Position numbers and translations under genes: made by a program. Shown one piece after another: positions 17,140-25,836 of a stretch of DNA of 64,000 nucleotides. Source of the DNA: Paenibacillus monticola (GTDB lineage: Bacteria; Bacillota; Bacilli; Paenibacillales; Paenibacillaceae). Within the stretch, counting starts at the first letter, position 1, and every line of letters starts with the position of its first letter. The notes beneath the pieces are model-generated. The model was given only the letters and a program-made list of their open reading frames with translations, had not been told where the DNA came from and did no database searches. Location: positions 124,001-188,000 of the forward strand of contig NZ_WJXB01000007.1 in NCBI RefSeq assembly GCF_009664975.1, written 5' to 3'.

Positions 17140-17547
17140 CTAGTAATGAGCCCTAATCAATGTATAGTCTTTACTGTTAATCCGTTTTTCAATTTCAATG
17201 ACCTCATCTTCATTTGGGTTCATAATCTCAATAACATACTTGGCAAATCCTGCTGGCCAAATATATTCCAATTCATTTAATGAGGTAGTCCTTTTACAAC
17301 AAGGTGTTGTTACTGATAAATCATTAAAATTATTCAAGTTGCAGCTATCCATTTTCTCTGACCACCATTCAGTTCCTAATACCTAATTTGATCCTGGATC
17401 AATAAATGTAACCTCATCAAATAGTCGCTCATGTATATCTTTGGTGAGGGTATCGGTTCTTAATAGATTTAAAATCTCATCTCTCTCTTCACTTGTAGGG
17501 ACGGTGTTCTCATGTTTTGGAATGATCTTCACGATGTAATTAGACAT
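17140..17547 (-). pseudogene. Unknown 135-codon gene interrupted by one in-frame TAG
   Basis: From ATG 17547 (AGGAGCCCAAT upstream) the frame reads 54 codons (MSNYIVKIIPKHENTVPTSE to FIDPGSN), meets TAG at 17383-17385, and continues in the same frame for 80 codons (VLGTEWWSEKMDSCN to YTLIRAHY) to the stop at 17140. Amino-acid composition is protein-like on both sides (EWWSEK, LEYIWPAGFAKYVIEIM). The start overlaps the upstream gene by 8 bp, so it was the last gene of a three-gene unit. The simplest reading is a recent nonsense mutation. The downstream part alone (70 aa from ATG 17352) might still be made. The family is unknown. Confidence 0.65.
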
Positions 17548-18175
17548 ATTGGGCTCCTATTAATAATTTCATATCCGGAAAATGATCTTCCCAATATTCC
17601 TTCATAGTTGAGAGTATTTCGCTTTTCATTTCATCAGTTATTCCATAAGCTTTACAATCGATACTATTCCAAAATGGATAGTTTATAAAAATGAATTTCC
17701 AATGTTCCTTAATCTCACAATAGAAATCCATTGCATTATGATCTAATATCCCTTTCCAGACGATAAATTGTTCTATTAAGTTTTTATCCTCAAATATCGT
17801 CCCGTCTGTACTTAACCCCTTATACTCATCTCCATAAAACAAATCCACTAACTGAATTCTCCCAACAATATTATGATTCAATTCTTCGAGTTCTTCGGCT
17901 GGAACCCATAATTCATTGTGCTTTTTTGATCCAACCATTTGTTCATCATATTTATCAATAAATGGACTTTCTATTTTAAACTCAGTAACAAACCCCACAT
18001 ATCCTGAAAATTTATCCTTAGTGTTCCATTCCCGAGCAATTTGATCTGCATAAGGTTTGTTTAAAACCGGATAGAAAATAGGTTGTTCAGGAAGCCTCGG
18101 TGGAAACCCCTTCAGATCGCGGTCTAAAATCAAATTCATTTCTAAAAGTCCTACAGGTCTATACAACGTTTTCAT
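17540..18175 (-). CDS. Conserved protein of unknown function (MKTLYRPVG family)
   Basis: A 211-aa soluble protein. The N-terminal half reads LYRPVGLLEMNLILDRD, GFPPRLPEQPIFYPVLNKPY, SGYVGFVTEF and NELWVPAEELEELNHNIVGR. I associate this pattern with small proteins often labelled ADP-ribosylation/crystallin J1 in Firmicute genomes; the label is from memory and not a function. The C-terminal 70 residues are acidic and aromatic, with no motif I know. It follows the 146-aa membrane protein gene by 6 bp and overlaps the interrupted gene, forming one unit. No ribosome site is close to the ATG (AAAGGA is about 15 nt away), so coupling to the upstream gene is likely. Confidence 0.75.
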   Translation of the reverse strand: MKTLYRPVGLLEMNLILDRDLKGFPPRLPEQPIFYPVLNKPYADQIAREWNTKDKFSGYVGFVTEFKIESPFIDKYDEQMVGSKKHNELWVPAEELEELNHNIVGRIQLVDLFYGDEYKGLSTDGTIFEDKNLIEQFIVWKGILDHNAMDFYCEIKEHWKFIFINYPFWNSIDCKAYGITDEMKSEILSTMKEYWEDHFPDMKLLIGAQYV

Positions 18176-18181
18176 GTTTAA

Positions 18182-18622
18182 TTACACATCCTTTTTTCGA
18201 CGCACCTTCATTATTATAAAAATAATCACAAAAATTAGCGCTCCAATGGTTACAATAGCCCAAATACGATATTGGGTTTCAATTTCATCATTGTCATAAT
18301 GACCTTTATTAATTGCCTTCAAATACGTATCTTGTATAGTCTCTATTGCAATTACTTCTTTTGGATCTTTATCCTGAATTGAATAATAGGCGGTACCTTT
18401 CGGGAAAGTATTTGAAAAGTTCCCTCTGTAAGTTCCCTCCTCATCTGAATACCGTGTTACATGTCCAATTTTTTGATCAATTACACTTGGAAGGATAGGT
18501 TCATCCGTTATTTCGTATATATCATTAGAATAAACGACAAAACGAGAAGTCCAGTCTGCTGATACGGAATGAAGAGGTGTGAGGTTTATTAAAATAAGAA
18601 ATAAAAAAAGTGTTTTCTTCAT
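18182..18622 (-). CDS. Unknown exported protein with C-terminal membrane anchor
   Basis: A 146-aa protein with a signal peptide (KKTLFLFLILINLTPLHSVSA, cleavage near residue 22), an extracytoplasmic middle of about 95 residues and a transmembrane helix near the C-terminus (IWAIVTIGALIFVIIFIIMK) followed by a basic tail (VRRKKDV). Topology is therefore outside-domain, anchor, short cytosolic tail. AAGGAGGCTAAA precedes the ATG. It is the first gene of a three-gene unit with two unknown soluble proteins. No enzymatic motif is visible. Confidence 0.75.
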   Translation of the reverse strand: MKKTLFLFLILINLTPLHSVSADWTSRFVVYSNDIYEITDEPILPSVIDQKIGHVTRYSDEEGTYRGNFSNTFPKGTAYYSIQDKDPKEVIAIETIQDTYLKAINKGHYDNDEIETQYRIWAIVTIGALIFVIIFIIMKVRRKKDV

Positions 18623-18740
18623 TTTAGCCTCCTTGAATCTATTCTCAAAGTATTCGTGAATGCATTGAGATAATCCTGTCTGTTAGAGATGTTCAGTCAG
18701 ACAAGCGACGGAAGTCATCCACACAGCCTGTAAAATCAAA

Positions 18741-18780
18741 CAGCCGGTCAGACTGCAGCAATCTGCAGTTTGACCGGCTG
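18741..18780 (-). terminator. Terminator of the ABC-F gene
   Basis: An 18-bp stem (18741-18758 with 18763-18780, core CAGCCGGTCA, one G:U) has a 4-nt loop and lies 30 bp after the ABC-F stop. On the minus strand it is followed by TTTGATTTTA. Confidence 0.8.
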
Positions 18781-18809
18781 TATTTTATGCCTAAAATTAC
18801 AAAACTGCC

Positions 18810-20288
18810 TTACAACTCAATTACCTTTGTAGCCACATTGTTGCAGAATTCCCTGTCATGCTCCACAAAAAGAATGGTTGATGAGTATTCAAGCAGCAGC
18901 TCTTCAATCTGCATCCGGGAGATGATATCAATGAAATTTAGGGGTTCATCCCAAATATGCAAATGAGCTTGCTCGCTAAGACTTTTGGCAATCAGCACCT
19001 TCTTCTTTTGCCCACCGCTAAAAGCGGAAATATCCTTCTCAAATTGCACTCGGGAGAAATCAAGTTTTCTCAAAATCGATTTAAACAGGCTTTCATCGAT
19101 CCCGTTGTTTGCCGCATAGTCAGATAAATTGCCCCCAAGATCCGAGGTATCCTGGGATACGTAGGATATTTTCAACTGGCTATCCTTCTTAAAGGTGCCT
19201 GTATAGTTTATATCCTCACCGCAAATGAGTTTGATGATACTCGATTTCCCGGAGCCGTTTTTACCCAAAAGGGCAATTCGCTCACCTTGCTCAATCGAAA
19301 AGCTAATATCTGCACAAACTCTCTTGTCACCGTAATAAATTGAAACTTTTTCAAGTTCAACAAGTTGGCTTTTATGATACGCAAGTTGCGAAATTTCTAG
19401 GCTGTCAGCATTTTCGATATTTTTAAGGAGTTTAGACTTTTCGACAATCGCAGATTGTTGTCTTTGCTCAATGGATTTAGAGCGTTTCATCATTTTAGCA
19501 GCTTTGTGACCAACATATCCTTTATCTAACTTAGAACCAGAGTTTCTGGTTCCGTTTTTGCTTTTTTCCACTTCGTGTGACCAGTTGCCCGTCCGTTTAG
19601 AAGAATCAGACAAGCGTTTAATATCTCTTTTAAGTTTTTCGTTCTCCGCCAGTTCAAAGTTATCTTGTCTCAATTTATTGTCCCACCAACCGGAAAAATT
19701 ACCTTTTTGAATTTCAATGTTGGTCTTATTGATGGAAAGAATGTGATCTACGCAGTGATCCAAAAATGATCGGTCGTGAGACACCAGAATATATCCGCTT
19801 TTGGAATTGAGATAATCACTAACCAGTTTTCTTCCTTCCATGTCCAGATGATTGGTAGGTTCATCAATTAACAAGAAACTATTTTCCTTAATAAACAAAG
19901 TAGCCAGTAACACTTTCGTTTGCTCTCCATTCGACAATGAATCAAAGGGCCGATATAGCACATCCTCAGACACCTTTAACAAGGAGAGTTCACGCATCAG
20001 CTTCCAATGAAGATAGTCTGGAAACATCTCTTCGATCACATCAAGGGTATTATGATCCTTGTGCTCGACTTGGAACGGGAAATATTCAAAAGTAACATTA
20101 GCCGAAATATTTCCACTATATTCATATTTGCCAAGCAACAAATTGAGGAATGTTGTCTTGCCTCTACCGTTTCTCCCCGTAAATCCTAATTTCCAATCGG
20201 TATCAATCTGAAAACTTACGTCTTCAAATATATTATCGTAACTGCCCTCATAGGCATACGTCAGGTTTGTAACATTTATTAATGACAT
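18810..20288 (-). CDS. ABC-F ribosomal protection ATPase, Lsa/Vga-like
   Basis: A 492-aa protein with two ABC domains and no membrane segment. Walker A sequences are GRNGRGKTT (about residue 38) and GKNGSGKSS (about 340). Signatures are LSNGEQTK and FSGGQKKK. Walker B regions are LLIDEPTNHLD and HIWDEPLNFID. The linker between the domains (about 190-300) is long and basic, as in antibiotic-resistance ABC-F proteins that reach into the ribosome to dislodge lincosamides, streptogramin A and pleuromutilins. By eye it is closest to the Lsa group. Resistance is not proven, but a transcription attenuator directly before it, as for vmlR and similar genes, supports antibiotic induction. AGGAGGATAATT precedes the ATG. 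Confidence 0.9.
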   Translation of the reverse strand: MSLINVTNLTYAYEGSYDNIFEDVSFQIDTDWKLGFTGRNGRGKTTFLNLLLGKYEYSGNISANVTFEYFPFQVEHKDHNTLDVIEEMFPDYLHWKLMRELSLLKVSEDVLYRPFDSLSNGEQTKVLLATLFIKENSFLLIDEPTNHLDMEGRKLVSDYLNSKSGYILVSHDRSFLDHCVDHILSINKTNIEIQKGNFSGWWDNKLRQDNFELAENEKLKRDIKRLSDSSKRTGNWSHEVEKSKNGTRNSGSKLDKGYVGHKAAKMMKRSKSIEQRQQSAIVEKSKLLKNIENADSLEISQLAYHKSQLVELEKVSIYYGDKRVCADISFSIEQGERIALLGKNGSGKSSIIKLICGEDINYTGTFKKDSQLKISYVSQDTSDLGGNLSDYAANNGIDESLFKSILRKLDFSRVQFEKDISAFSGGQKKKVLIAKSLSEQAHLHIWDEPLNFIDIISRMQIEELLLEYSSTILFVEHDREFCNNVATKVIEL

Positions 20289-20304
20289 ATAATTATCCTC
20301 CTGT

Positions 20305-20510
20305 ATAAAAAAATAAAAGCTACAAGAAAATTACTTTTCTTGTAGCTCAAATAAATACAGAAATCTAGCCCACTATTGGAGTTAGATAAAGATATCCCGT
20401 TTGAGTTAAAAAGATATAGTAACTTTCTTGCTTATAAAGAATAAAACACGCGAAAAATATCGCTCTTAATGTTTTATTATTTTATAAAATCAGCAAGAAA
20501 TTCTACATTA
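20305..20510 (-). promoter_or_regulatory. Attenuator leader of the ABC-F gene
   Basis: On the minus strand TATAAT (20505-20510) starts a leader of about 200 nt. It contains three mutually exclusive pairings. First, TTTCTTGCT (20492-20500) pairs with AGCAAGAAA near 20423-20431. Second, CAAGAAAGTTAC (20419-20430) pairs with GTAATTTTCTTG (20323-20334). Third, a terminator: AGCTACAAGAAAA pairs with TTTTCTTGTAGCT (20318-20347) and is followed by TTTATTTTTTT. The second pairing would break the terminator. This is the usual logic of ribosome-stalling attenuation in drug-inducible ABC-F genes. I found no convincing leader peptide with a good ribosome site. The whole 20289-20586 gap is this leader plus its promoter. 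Confidence 0.8.
20307..20347 (-). terminator. Conditional terminator in the ABC-F leader
   Basis: A perfect 13-bp stem, a TTAC loop and a minus-strand tract TTTATTTTTTT lie only about 20 nt before the ABC-F start codon, so it acts on this gene and not on an upstream one. Confidence 0.88.
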
Positions 20511-20586
20511 TATCTTTCAACTCCATTCAATTAATTAAGTTAACCTTACCATACCTCTTTTTGAATTTCAATAAAAGCTATTATTC

Positions 20587-22062
20587 CTACTTACTCGACG
20601 ACAACTCTACGGACTGTGTATCCATAACCGGATTACAATACCGCTCAACCTTTATGGTAAGCGGCTGTGGATAATCCAGTGCTGCTTCTCCAAAATTATA
20701 ACGAACCTCGTCCACCACCGTACCCTCTTTTGACCTACTAAAGCCGCCAAAGTTGATTGCCGCAAATTGTTTGTTCACTGTCTGATGTACTTGGCCCTCC
20801 GCATCGGTATAGCTGCTGGGCAAGCTCATGCTGAAGCTGCTCGAATAGGGGTCGTTTATAGGCTTGCGCCGCAACAGGATTTCTCCTGCTTCTGCATGTT
20901 CCTCGGGTACGGGCTCAACGACTTCAAGATCGTTTCCCGGAGCTTCAATAATTTGTTTTTTATTGAGATCGACTACAATTTTCAAACGATCCTTGTCTTG
21001 CGCCGCAATTCCGGCTATTTTCAATGCAACCGAATCTAACGGTCCAGCTAGACTCTTTTTGAAAATAAGTGTGGCCTTGGAGTCATCCGAATAAACTTCC
21101 GAATTATGGGATGTGAGTAGGTCTGGATAGTATAATTTTTCGATGTGATCCCCGCTTTTACCGATCAGAACCGGATTAATCCACTCGAAAATTTGTTTGT
21201 CATTGTTCTTGTCATACTCCACGTCCACATAAGTGCTCAGCGGAGTATACAATAATTGATTCACAATAATCTTTTGTCCGCCCACGGTCAGTGTCTGCTC
21301 TGGATAAATTGTATGGTTCTGGTCTTTTAACATATCGGGATCTAGTTCGAAGGCAACATCCAGGCTCGTCCGGTACTTGTTGCTGCTGGAAAGGAGTGCC
21401 TCATCAGAGGTTTCTGTAAGTATGACACCCAGCTTCGCATCCTGCGAATATTGCCTCGAGGGCAAAAGGTTGGTTGAATAAATAAAATTCACAGTTTGAC
21501 CCGCTCGAATCCGGCTGTCTCCAGGCAGAATTCCCAACGATGTTCCCTTACGCGGGTAGGGGTCCTGATAAGTACCGAAGTGGAGCGAGAAATCCGCATG
21601 TACCACTTCCTTATCCGTATTGTTCTGGACACTGTACAGGACAAACACTTTACGGCCGTCTGTAACAGCACCAGCTACGTCGATGCGGTAACCTTTGTTC
21701 TCTGCGCTCTGGCGAATCGGCTTTACGAGATTCTGTTCCAGAGCACTTGCAAGGGCAGGATCTAGCACAGAATCCTCACGGTACGCTTTGAAATCATCCC
21801 AATGTCCAGTGCTGGCACTTTGCACCGATGGTTCATCCTTTACTGCCACCGGCAATCCACTGAAGGAGAATATGAGCAGAACTGCTGCCACAGCTGCAAT
21901 CGCACCCATTCCCAATGAGAATATGCGCTTTCGGGAACGTTTCTTCCCCCGTTTGATTCCATCTCGCATGGCGTTGTAAATTTTCATTTCCTGAATCGTT
22001 TCGGTATTTTCTTTTACTTCATCGGCATTCTGCCGTAGAATCCGTTCTTCTTTTTCTATCAC
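20587..22062 (-). CDS. DUF4179 membrane protein, putative anti-sigma factor partner
   Basis: A 491-aa protein with a cytosolic N-terminus of about 45 charged residues (IEKEERILRQNADEVKENTE), one transmembrane helix (about 48-68, IFSLGMGAIAAVAAVLLIFS) and a large extracytoplasmic domain of about 420 residues. The layout and the adjacent ECF sigma gene fit DUF4179 proteins thought to act as anti-sigma factors or surface sensors. The start is GTG 22062, with AAAGGAGG 8 nt upstream; an ATG at the same site is out of frame. It begins 15 bp after the sigma stop codon. The signal sensed is unknown. Confidence 0.82.
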   Translation of the reverse strand: MIEKEERILRQNADEVKENTETIQEMKIYNAMRDGIKRGKKRSRKRIFSLGMGAIAAVAAVLLIFSFSGLPVAVKDEPSVQSASTGHWDDFKAYREDSVLDPALASALEQNLVKPIRQSAENKGYRIDVAGAVTDGRKVFVLYSVQNNTDKEVVHADFSLHFGTYQDPYPRKGTSLGILPGDSRIRAGQTVNFIYSTNLLPSRQYSQDAKLGVILTETSDEALLSSSNKYRTSLDVAFELDPDMLKDQNHTIYPEQTLTVGGQKIIVNQLLYTPLSTYVDVEYDKNNDKQIFEWINPVLIGKSGDHIEKLYYPDLLTSHNSEVYSDDSKATLIFKKSLAGPLDSVALKIAGIAAQDKDRLKIVVDLNKKQIIEAPGNDLEVVEPVPEEHAEAGEILLRRKPINDPYSSSFSMSLPSSYTDAEGQVHQTVNKQFAAINFGGFSRSKEGTVVDEVRYNFGEAALDYPQPLTIKVERYCNPVMDTQSVELSSSK

Positions 22063-22076
22063 TCCATTCGCCTCCT

Positions 22077-22586
22077 TTATAGATATTTCCGCAGCTGTCT
22101 GAGTCCTTCACGCAACCAGGTTTTGATCGTGCCTTCGGGTTTATTTAGCACTTCGGCTATTTGGCTAGTTGTCATGTCCTGATAGTATTTTAGGATCACA
22201 GCATGCCGATATCTCGGCTTCATCCGCTTCATTGCCCGTTCCAGGTCGATTCGTTCATTGCTCTTCATTTCCTGAACGGCTTCCTCCACCAGCTTCTCCG
22301 CTGGAAACACCCGTTTTTTGCGGCGTAGTTCATCCATGCAGCAGTTGATAGTAATCCGGATCACCCAGGGCGTAAACGCCTGATCGTCCTTAAGCCTTTT
22401 GCGCTTCATCCATGCCCGGCAGGACGCTTCCTGCACCACTTCCAACGCATCAGATTCTGTTCTCAGGTAACTGAAGGCGATTGCATACATTTTTCGATGT
22501 TCGAAGTACAGGCGTTCAAAAAAAGTTTCTTCATCCATCCGCGCAAAATTCGCCATTCTGACCTCGTCCAATGTATTTCCCACCAT
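22077..22586 (-). CDS. ECF-type RNA polymerase sigma factor
   Basis: A 169-aa protein with region 2 (FERLYFEHRKMYAIAFSYLR, SDALEVVQEASCRAWMKRKR) and region 4 (LERAMKRMKPRYRHAVILKY, MTTSQIAEVLNKPEGTIKTW). There is no region 1.1 or 3, as expected for ECF sigma factors, and it is similar in type to SigV/SigM-like proteins. GGGGAG lies 7 nt before the ATG. It is encoded directly upstream of the DUF4179 membrane protein, which probably holds it inactive. Autoregulation is usual for such pairs, but I could not make out a clear ECF promoter in the 180-bp upstream gap. Confidence 0.9.
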   Translation of the reverse strand: MVGNTLDEVRMANFARMDEETFFERLYFEHRKMYAIAFSYLRTESDALEVVQEASCRAWMKRKRLKDDQAFTPWVIRITINCCMDELRRKKRVFPAEKLVEEAVQEMKSNERIDLERAMKRMKPRYRHAVILKYYQDMTTSQIAEVLNKPEGTIKTWLREGLRQLRKYL

Positions 22587-22707
22587 TCACCACTCCCCCT
22601 ATTTTTATAAGTATTGGCATTGGGAAGAAGTTATCTAAATAATCTACTTATAAGTAAGACGCAGTTCGACGGGAAAAAGATTGGTTTTTCTCAAAATATA
22701 ACATACG

Positions 22708-22746
22708 AAAAAAGCCGGCTTTTCCTACGCTAGGAATTACCAGCTT
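22708..22746 (-). terminator. Terminator of the kdp operon
   Basis: On the minus strand AAGCTGG-TAATTCCTA pairs with TAGGAA-AAGCCGGCTT and runs into TTTTTT, about 25 bp after the last kdp-cluster gene. Confidence 0.75.
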
Positions 22747-22770
22747 CCTTGAACGATCCTGCCTGTAAGC

Positions 22771-25086
22771 TCAACTCGGATCAAAATCCGCAACGATTAA
22801 CATATCCATATGACGAGCATACCGGAGTAGATAATGGATAAAACTCTCTTTGAGAAAAGTACGCCATAGTGGTTTTCGTGACTGCCCGATAATAAGCTGG
22901 GTCGTCTGCACTTCGTTCATTCGGTTTAACAAATGCTGATGTACGTTGGTACTGCTGACTGCCTCGGTTATCTCCATCTTCCCACCAAGTCGTTCCGCTA
23001 AGTGCCGCAGCACGTCCAGACGCTTCTGCTCCTCAGGAGATCGTACCGCGCCGCAATGTACATAATGGACATACCATTCTGCTTTCAGGCGATGTGCGAT
23101 GCGGAATCCGCGGCGGATCAGTCGTTCTGCTCGCGGTTCCAAGTCCACACAGACGAAGATCACCTCGCGCCTGCTCCACGGCCCCCTTAAAGAAGTATCC
23201 CGGTCCCATGCCTCCAGCCGTTCGTCTACATCATCTGCAATTTCACGGAGGGCCAGCTCGCGCAGCGCAATCAGATTACCAATCTTAAAAAAGGATTCCA
23301 GCGCTTGATTCACTTTCTCGGTTGCGTAGATTTTCCCCTCCCGCATTCGGCCCTGCAGCATTTGCGGTGTTACGTCGATCAGTTCTACCTCGCTTGCCAT
23401 TCGCAATATCGCATCGGGCACAGTTTCCCGCACGCGAATACCGGTTAACTGGGCCACCGCGTCGTTTAGACTTTCCAGATGTTGGACATTCACGGTAGTT
23501 ATGACTGAAATGCCGTTTTCCAATAGGCGGATAACATCCTCATATCGTTTTTTGGTCTGACTGCCGGGGACGTTGGTATGCGCTAATTCATCAACAAGTA
23601 CGACTTCCGGATGGCGGGCAATAATCGCATCGGTGTCCATTTCTTCCAGCTGCGTTGACTGATATTGGATCTTGGCTCGCGGGATAATCGTCAGTCCGCC
23701 GATTTGACCTTTGGTTTCCTGCCGGCCGTGAGTCTCTATCAACCCGATGACGACATCGATGTTTTTGTTCAGGAGTAGATTACCTTCCTGCAGCATTTTG
23801 TAGGTTTTCCCTACGCCGGGAGCCGCTCCGATATATACTTTAAAGGTGCCCCGGTGTATTTTATCAATCTTCTGTTGTAGTTCTTCACTGCTTAACCGAT
23901 GAAAAGGTACTTTCGTCCCTTTAGGATTCGGTTTGATTGGCAATATCCGCTCCCCTTCCTGCTCAGCCCGGTCTGCCATTAGAAACACATCAATATTTCG
24001 TGTTTCTCGCAATACACGGTTCGCGATGGAGCCCTGCCACTTTTCCTGCCAACGAGTCTTATTGGAGTGGCCCATGACGATCCGCGTCACGTTATTTTGA
24101 ATTGCAAAACGTACTAAAACGGAAGGAAGCTGACGCAGATGGGTTAGTTGAATCTCACTAAACTTGGCCTCCACGCGCTCTACAAGCTTCACTATTGAAC
24201 GCTTGAAGGTTTGCTGTTCCTTCGTCAATGGCCGATTTGGTATAACAAAGGTCACTACAATAAGATCACCACCCAGCCGCTTGGCGATTTGTTGACCTCT
24301 TCTCACGTAGAGTGAGCCGTTCCAGTGGTACTGCGTGGATACCAGTATCCGCTCCGTTGCGCCGGAAGGACCGATGAGTCCCTGACCTTCCCGATGTTTT
24401 TCAAGAGAATCATTGACTCCTTCTGCCACCAAACGCAGGGATAATTCACGAAGCACACCGAGATTTCCACGGGCGGACAAAGCAGGATGCGTCTCACCAC
24501 CCAGTACACCTTCCTCGATCCGCTTCAGAATGGTTTCCGGAGATACATCAATCAAGCGCACTTCATCTGCAAATTCAAGTGTATTCAAAGGCACCGTTTC
24601 TTCCGCTCGAATTCCTGTCATTTGAAATATCATCTCGCCCACTCCCGCCAACTCATAAACATTAATGGTCGTTATCACGCTGATGCCGTTGCCCATTAAA
24701 TAACGGATATCTTCCAGCCGGGTTGGAAAACGGGCATCTATGCGATTGCGATGAGCCAGTCCATCTACAAGCAGGACTTCGGGATTACGTTCCAGCAGAG
24801 CATCCAAAGGAAGATCCTTTTGCTCCTTGCCGTCTTTCCACCAATGGATGCTCGGGACACGTTCCAGATCCACAAGCTGCTGAACGGTCTCCGCTCGTTG
24901 CATGGTAGATACGGCACTGATAACTACATCAATCCCTTGCTGCTTCAAAAGCTTGCCTTCCTCCAGCATATTATATGTTTTTCCCGATCCGCTGACGGAG
25001 CCGATAATGATCTTCAGCCTGCCCTGATGCAGCCGGTATATGGAATACAAGATTTCCTCAGGGGTCTTTCGTTTATATGGCGCCAT
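22771..25086 (-). CDS. Tandem double KdpD-sensor/USP protein without histidine kinase
   Basis: A 771-aa protein built of two copies of the KdpD N-terminal region. Copy 1 (about 20-365) has a degenerate Walker A GSVSGSGKT and LLVDGLAHRN, then a USP-like domain (RILVSTQYHWNGS to NIDVFLMAD). Copy 2 (about 405-765) has the intact Walker A GAAPGVGKT and LVDELAHTN, then a second USP-like domain (VIFVCVDLEPRAERL to MDMLIVADFD). KdpD's four transmembrane helices, GAF, HisKA and ATPase domains are all absent, so it is cytosolic and cannot phosphorylate KdpE. Kinase-less KdpD forms exist next to kdp genes in some bacteria, but a doubled one is unusual. Being last in the kdp operon suggests control of the pump or of the separate KdpD. 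AGGAGG lies 7 nt before the ATG. Confidence 0.88.
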   Translation of the reverse strand: MAPYKRKTPEEILYSIYRLHQGRLKIIIGSVSGSGKTYNMLEEGKLLKQQGIDVVISAVSTMQRAETVQQLVDLERVPSIHWWKDGKEQKDLPLDALLERNPEVLLVDGLAHRNRIDARFPTRLEDIRYLMGNGISVITTINVYELAGVGEMIFQMTGIRAEETVPLNTLEFADEVRLIDVSPETILKRIEEGVLGGETHPALSARGNLGVLRELSLRLVAEGVNDSLEKHREGQGLIGPSGATERILVSTQYHWNGSLYVRRGQQIAKRLGGDLIVVTFVIPNRPLTKEQQTFKRSIVKLVERVEAKFSEIQLTHLRQLPSVLVRFAIQNNVTRIVMGHSNKTRWQEKWQGSIANRVLRETRNIDVFLMADRAEQEGERILPIKPNPKGTKVPFHRLSSEELQQKIDKIHRGTFKVYIGAAPGVGKTYKMLQEGNLLLNKNIDVVIGLIETHGRQETKGQIGGLTIIPRAKIQYQSTQLEEMDTDAIIARHPEVVLVDELAHTNVPGSQTKKRYEDVIRLLENGISVITTVNVQHLESLNDAVAQLTGIRVRETVPDAILRMASEVELIDVTPQMLQGRMREGKIYATEKVNQALESFFKIGNLIALRELALREIADDVDERLEAWDRDTSLRGPWSRREVIFVCVDLEPRAERLIRRGFRIAHRLKAEWYVHYVHCGAVRSPEEQKRLDVLRHLAERLGGKMEITEAVSSTNVHQHLLNRMNEVQTTQLIIGQSRKPLWRTFLKESFIHYLLRYARHMDMLIVADFDPS

Positions 25087-25136
25087 TGCTTAACCTCCTT
25101 TCCGACAAGTGACACTCCAAAGTCTAAACCGAAAAC

Positions 25137-25167
25137 TACCCTGACCGCCAACTGCGCGGGCAGGGTA
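25137..25167 (-). other. Hairpin between kdpC and the tandem KdpD-like gene
   Basis: TACCCTG (25137-25143) pairs with CAGGGTA (25161-25167), with an inner CGC/GCG pairing. It has no clear U-tract, so it may be an mRNA processing or partial attenuation element that sets the level of the last gene. Confidence 0.45.
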
Positions 25168-25176
25168 TGAGCCGGA

Positions 25177-25797
25177 CTATTTCGCCGACATTTCCGATAA
25201 AGCCATATTCAGCTTCAACACATTGACACGTTCCTCACCAAACAAACCAAGATCACGGCCTTTGGTAGTCTTCGCCACCAATTCCTCTAGCTGTGAAGTT
25301 GGAATCCCAGTCAGATTACTAATCCGCGGAATCTGCACAATCGCCGAGGCCGGAGTAATATCAGGATCAAGTCCTGAACCTGAATTGGTAATCAGATCTA
25401 CCGGAAGTTTATTCAAAGGCACTTCGGGATTATCCAACTGCCACTGGGTAATGAAATCCTTCGTCCGCTGCAGCATATCCGGATTGGAGGGTCCGTAGTT
25501 GTTGGAGCCGGAAGCTTCGGCTTTATAATCAATACTCGATACCCGGCCATGGAATAGCGCTGGATCTGTAAAGTTCTGGCCGATTAATTCCGAGCCCACA
25601 ACGACTCCGGCTTTATTGGTGAGTAGACTGCCATTGGCCTGTGACGGCATCACTACTTGGGCAATCGCTGTGGTAGCCAAGGGATAAATGATCCCGCAGA
25701 GTACAATAAAGACCACACTGAGCCGCACCACCATCAAGAAATAAGCACCTTTGGACATGGATTGCTGCTCTTCTTCCAGTTCGATAGAGTTCACCAT
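25177..25797 (-). CDS. kdpC: KdpC, potassium-transporting ATPase subunit C
   Basis: A 206-aa protein with one N-terminal membrane helix (LSVVFIVLCGIIYPLATTAI) and the family motifs GSELIGQNFTDPALFHGR, SGSNNYGPSNPDM, NSGSGLDPDITPASA and GRDLGLFGEERVNVLKLN. KdpC stabilises the KdpFABC K+ pump and raises its ATP affinity. It lies 39 bp after kdpB. The start at 25797 has only a weak GGGTGA upstream; Met14 (MSKGAYF) is an alternative. Confidence 0.97.
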   Translation of the reverse strand: MVNSIELEEEQQSMSKGAYFLMVVRLSVVFIVLCGIIYPLATTAIAQVVMPSQANGSLLTNKAGVVVGSELIGQNFTDPALFHGRVSSIDYKAEASGSNNYGPSNPDMLQRTKDFITQWQLDNPEVPLNKLPVDLITNSGSGLDPDITPASAIVQIPRISNLTGIPTSQLEELVAKTTKGRDLGLFGEERVNVLKLNMALSEMSAK

Positions 25798-25836
25798 AAT
25801 ACTGTCACCCTTTTCTGTCTATAGTCAAATATACTG

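Noticed and set aside
17140..17547. Amber codon read as pyrrolysine
   Set aside because: No methyltransferase-type context and no pyl genes in view; a nonsense mutation is simpler.
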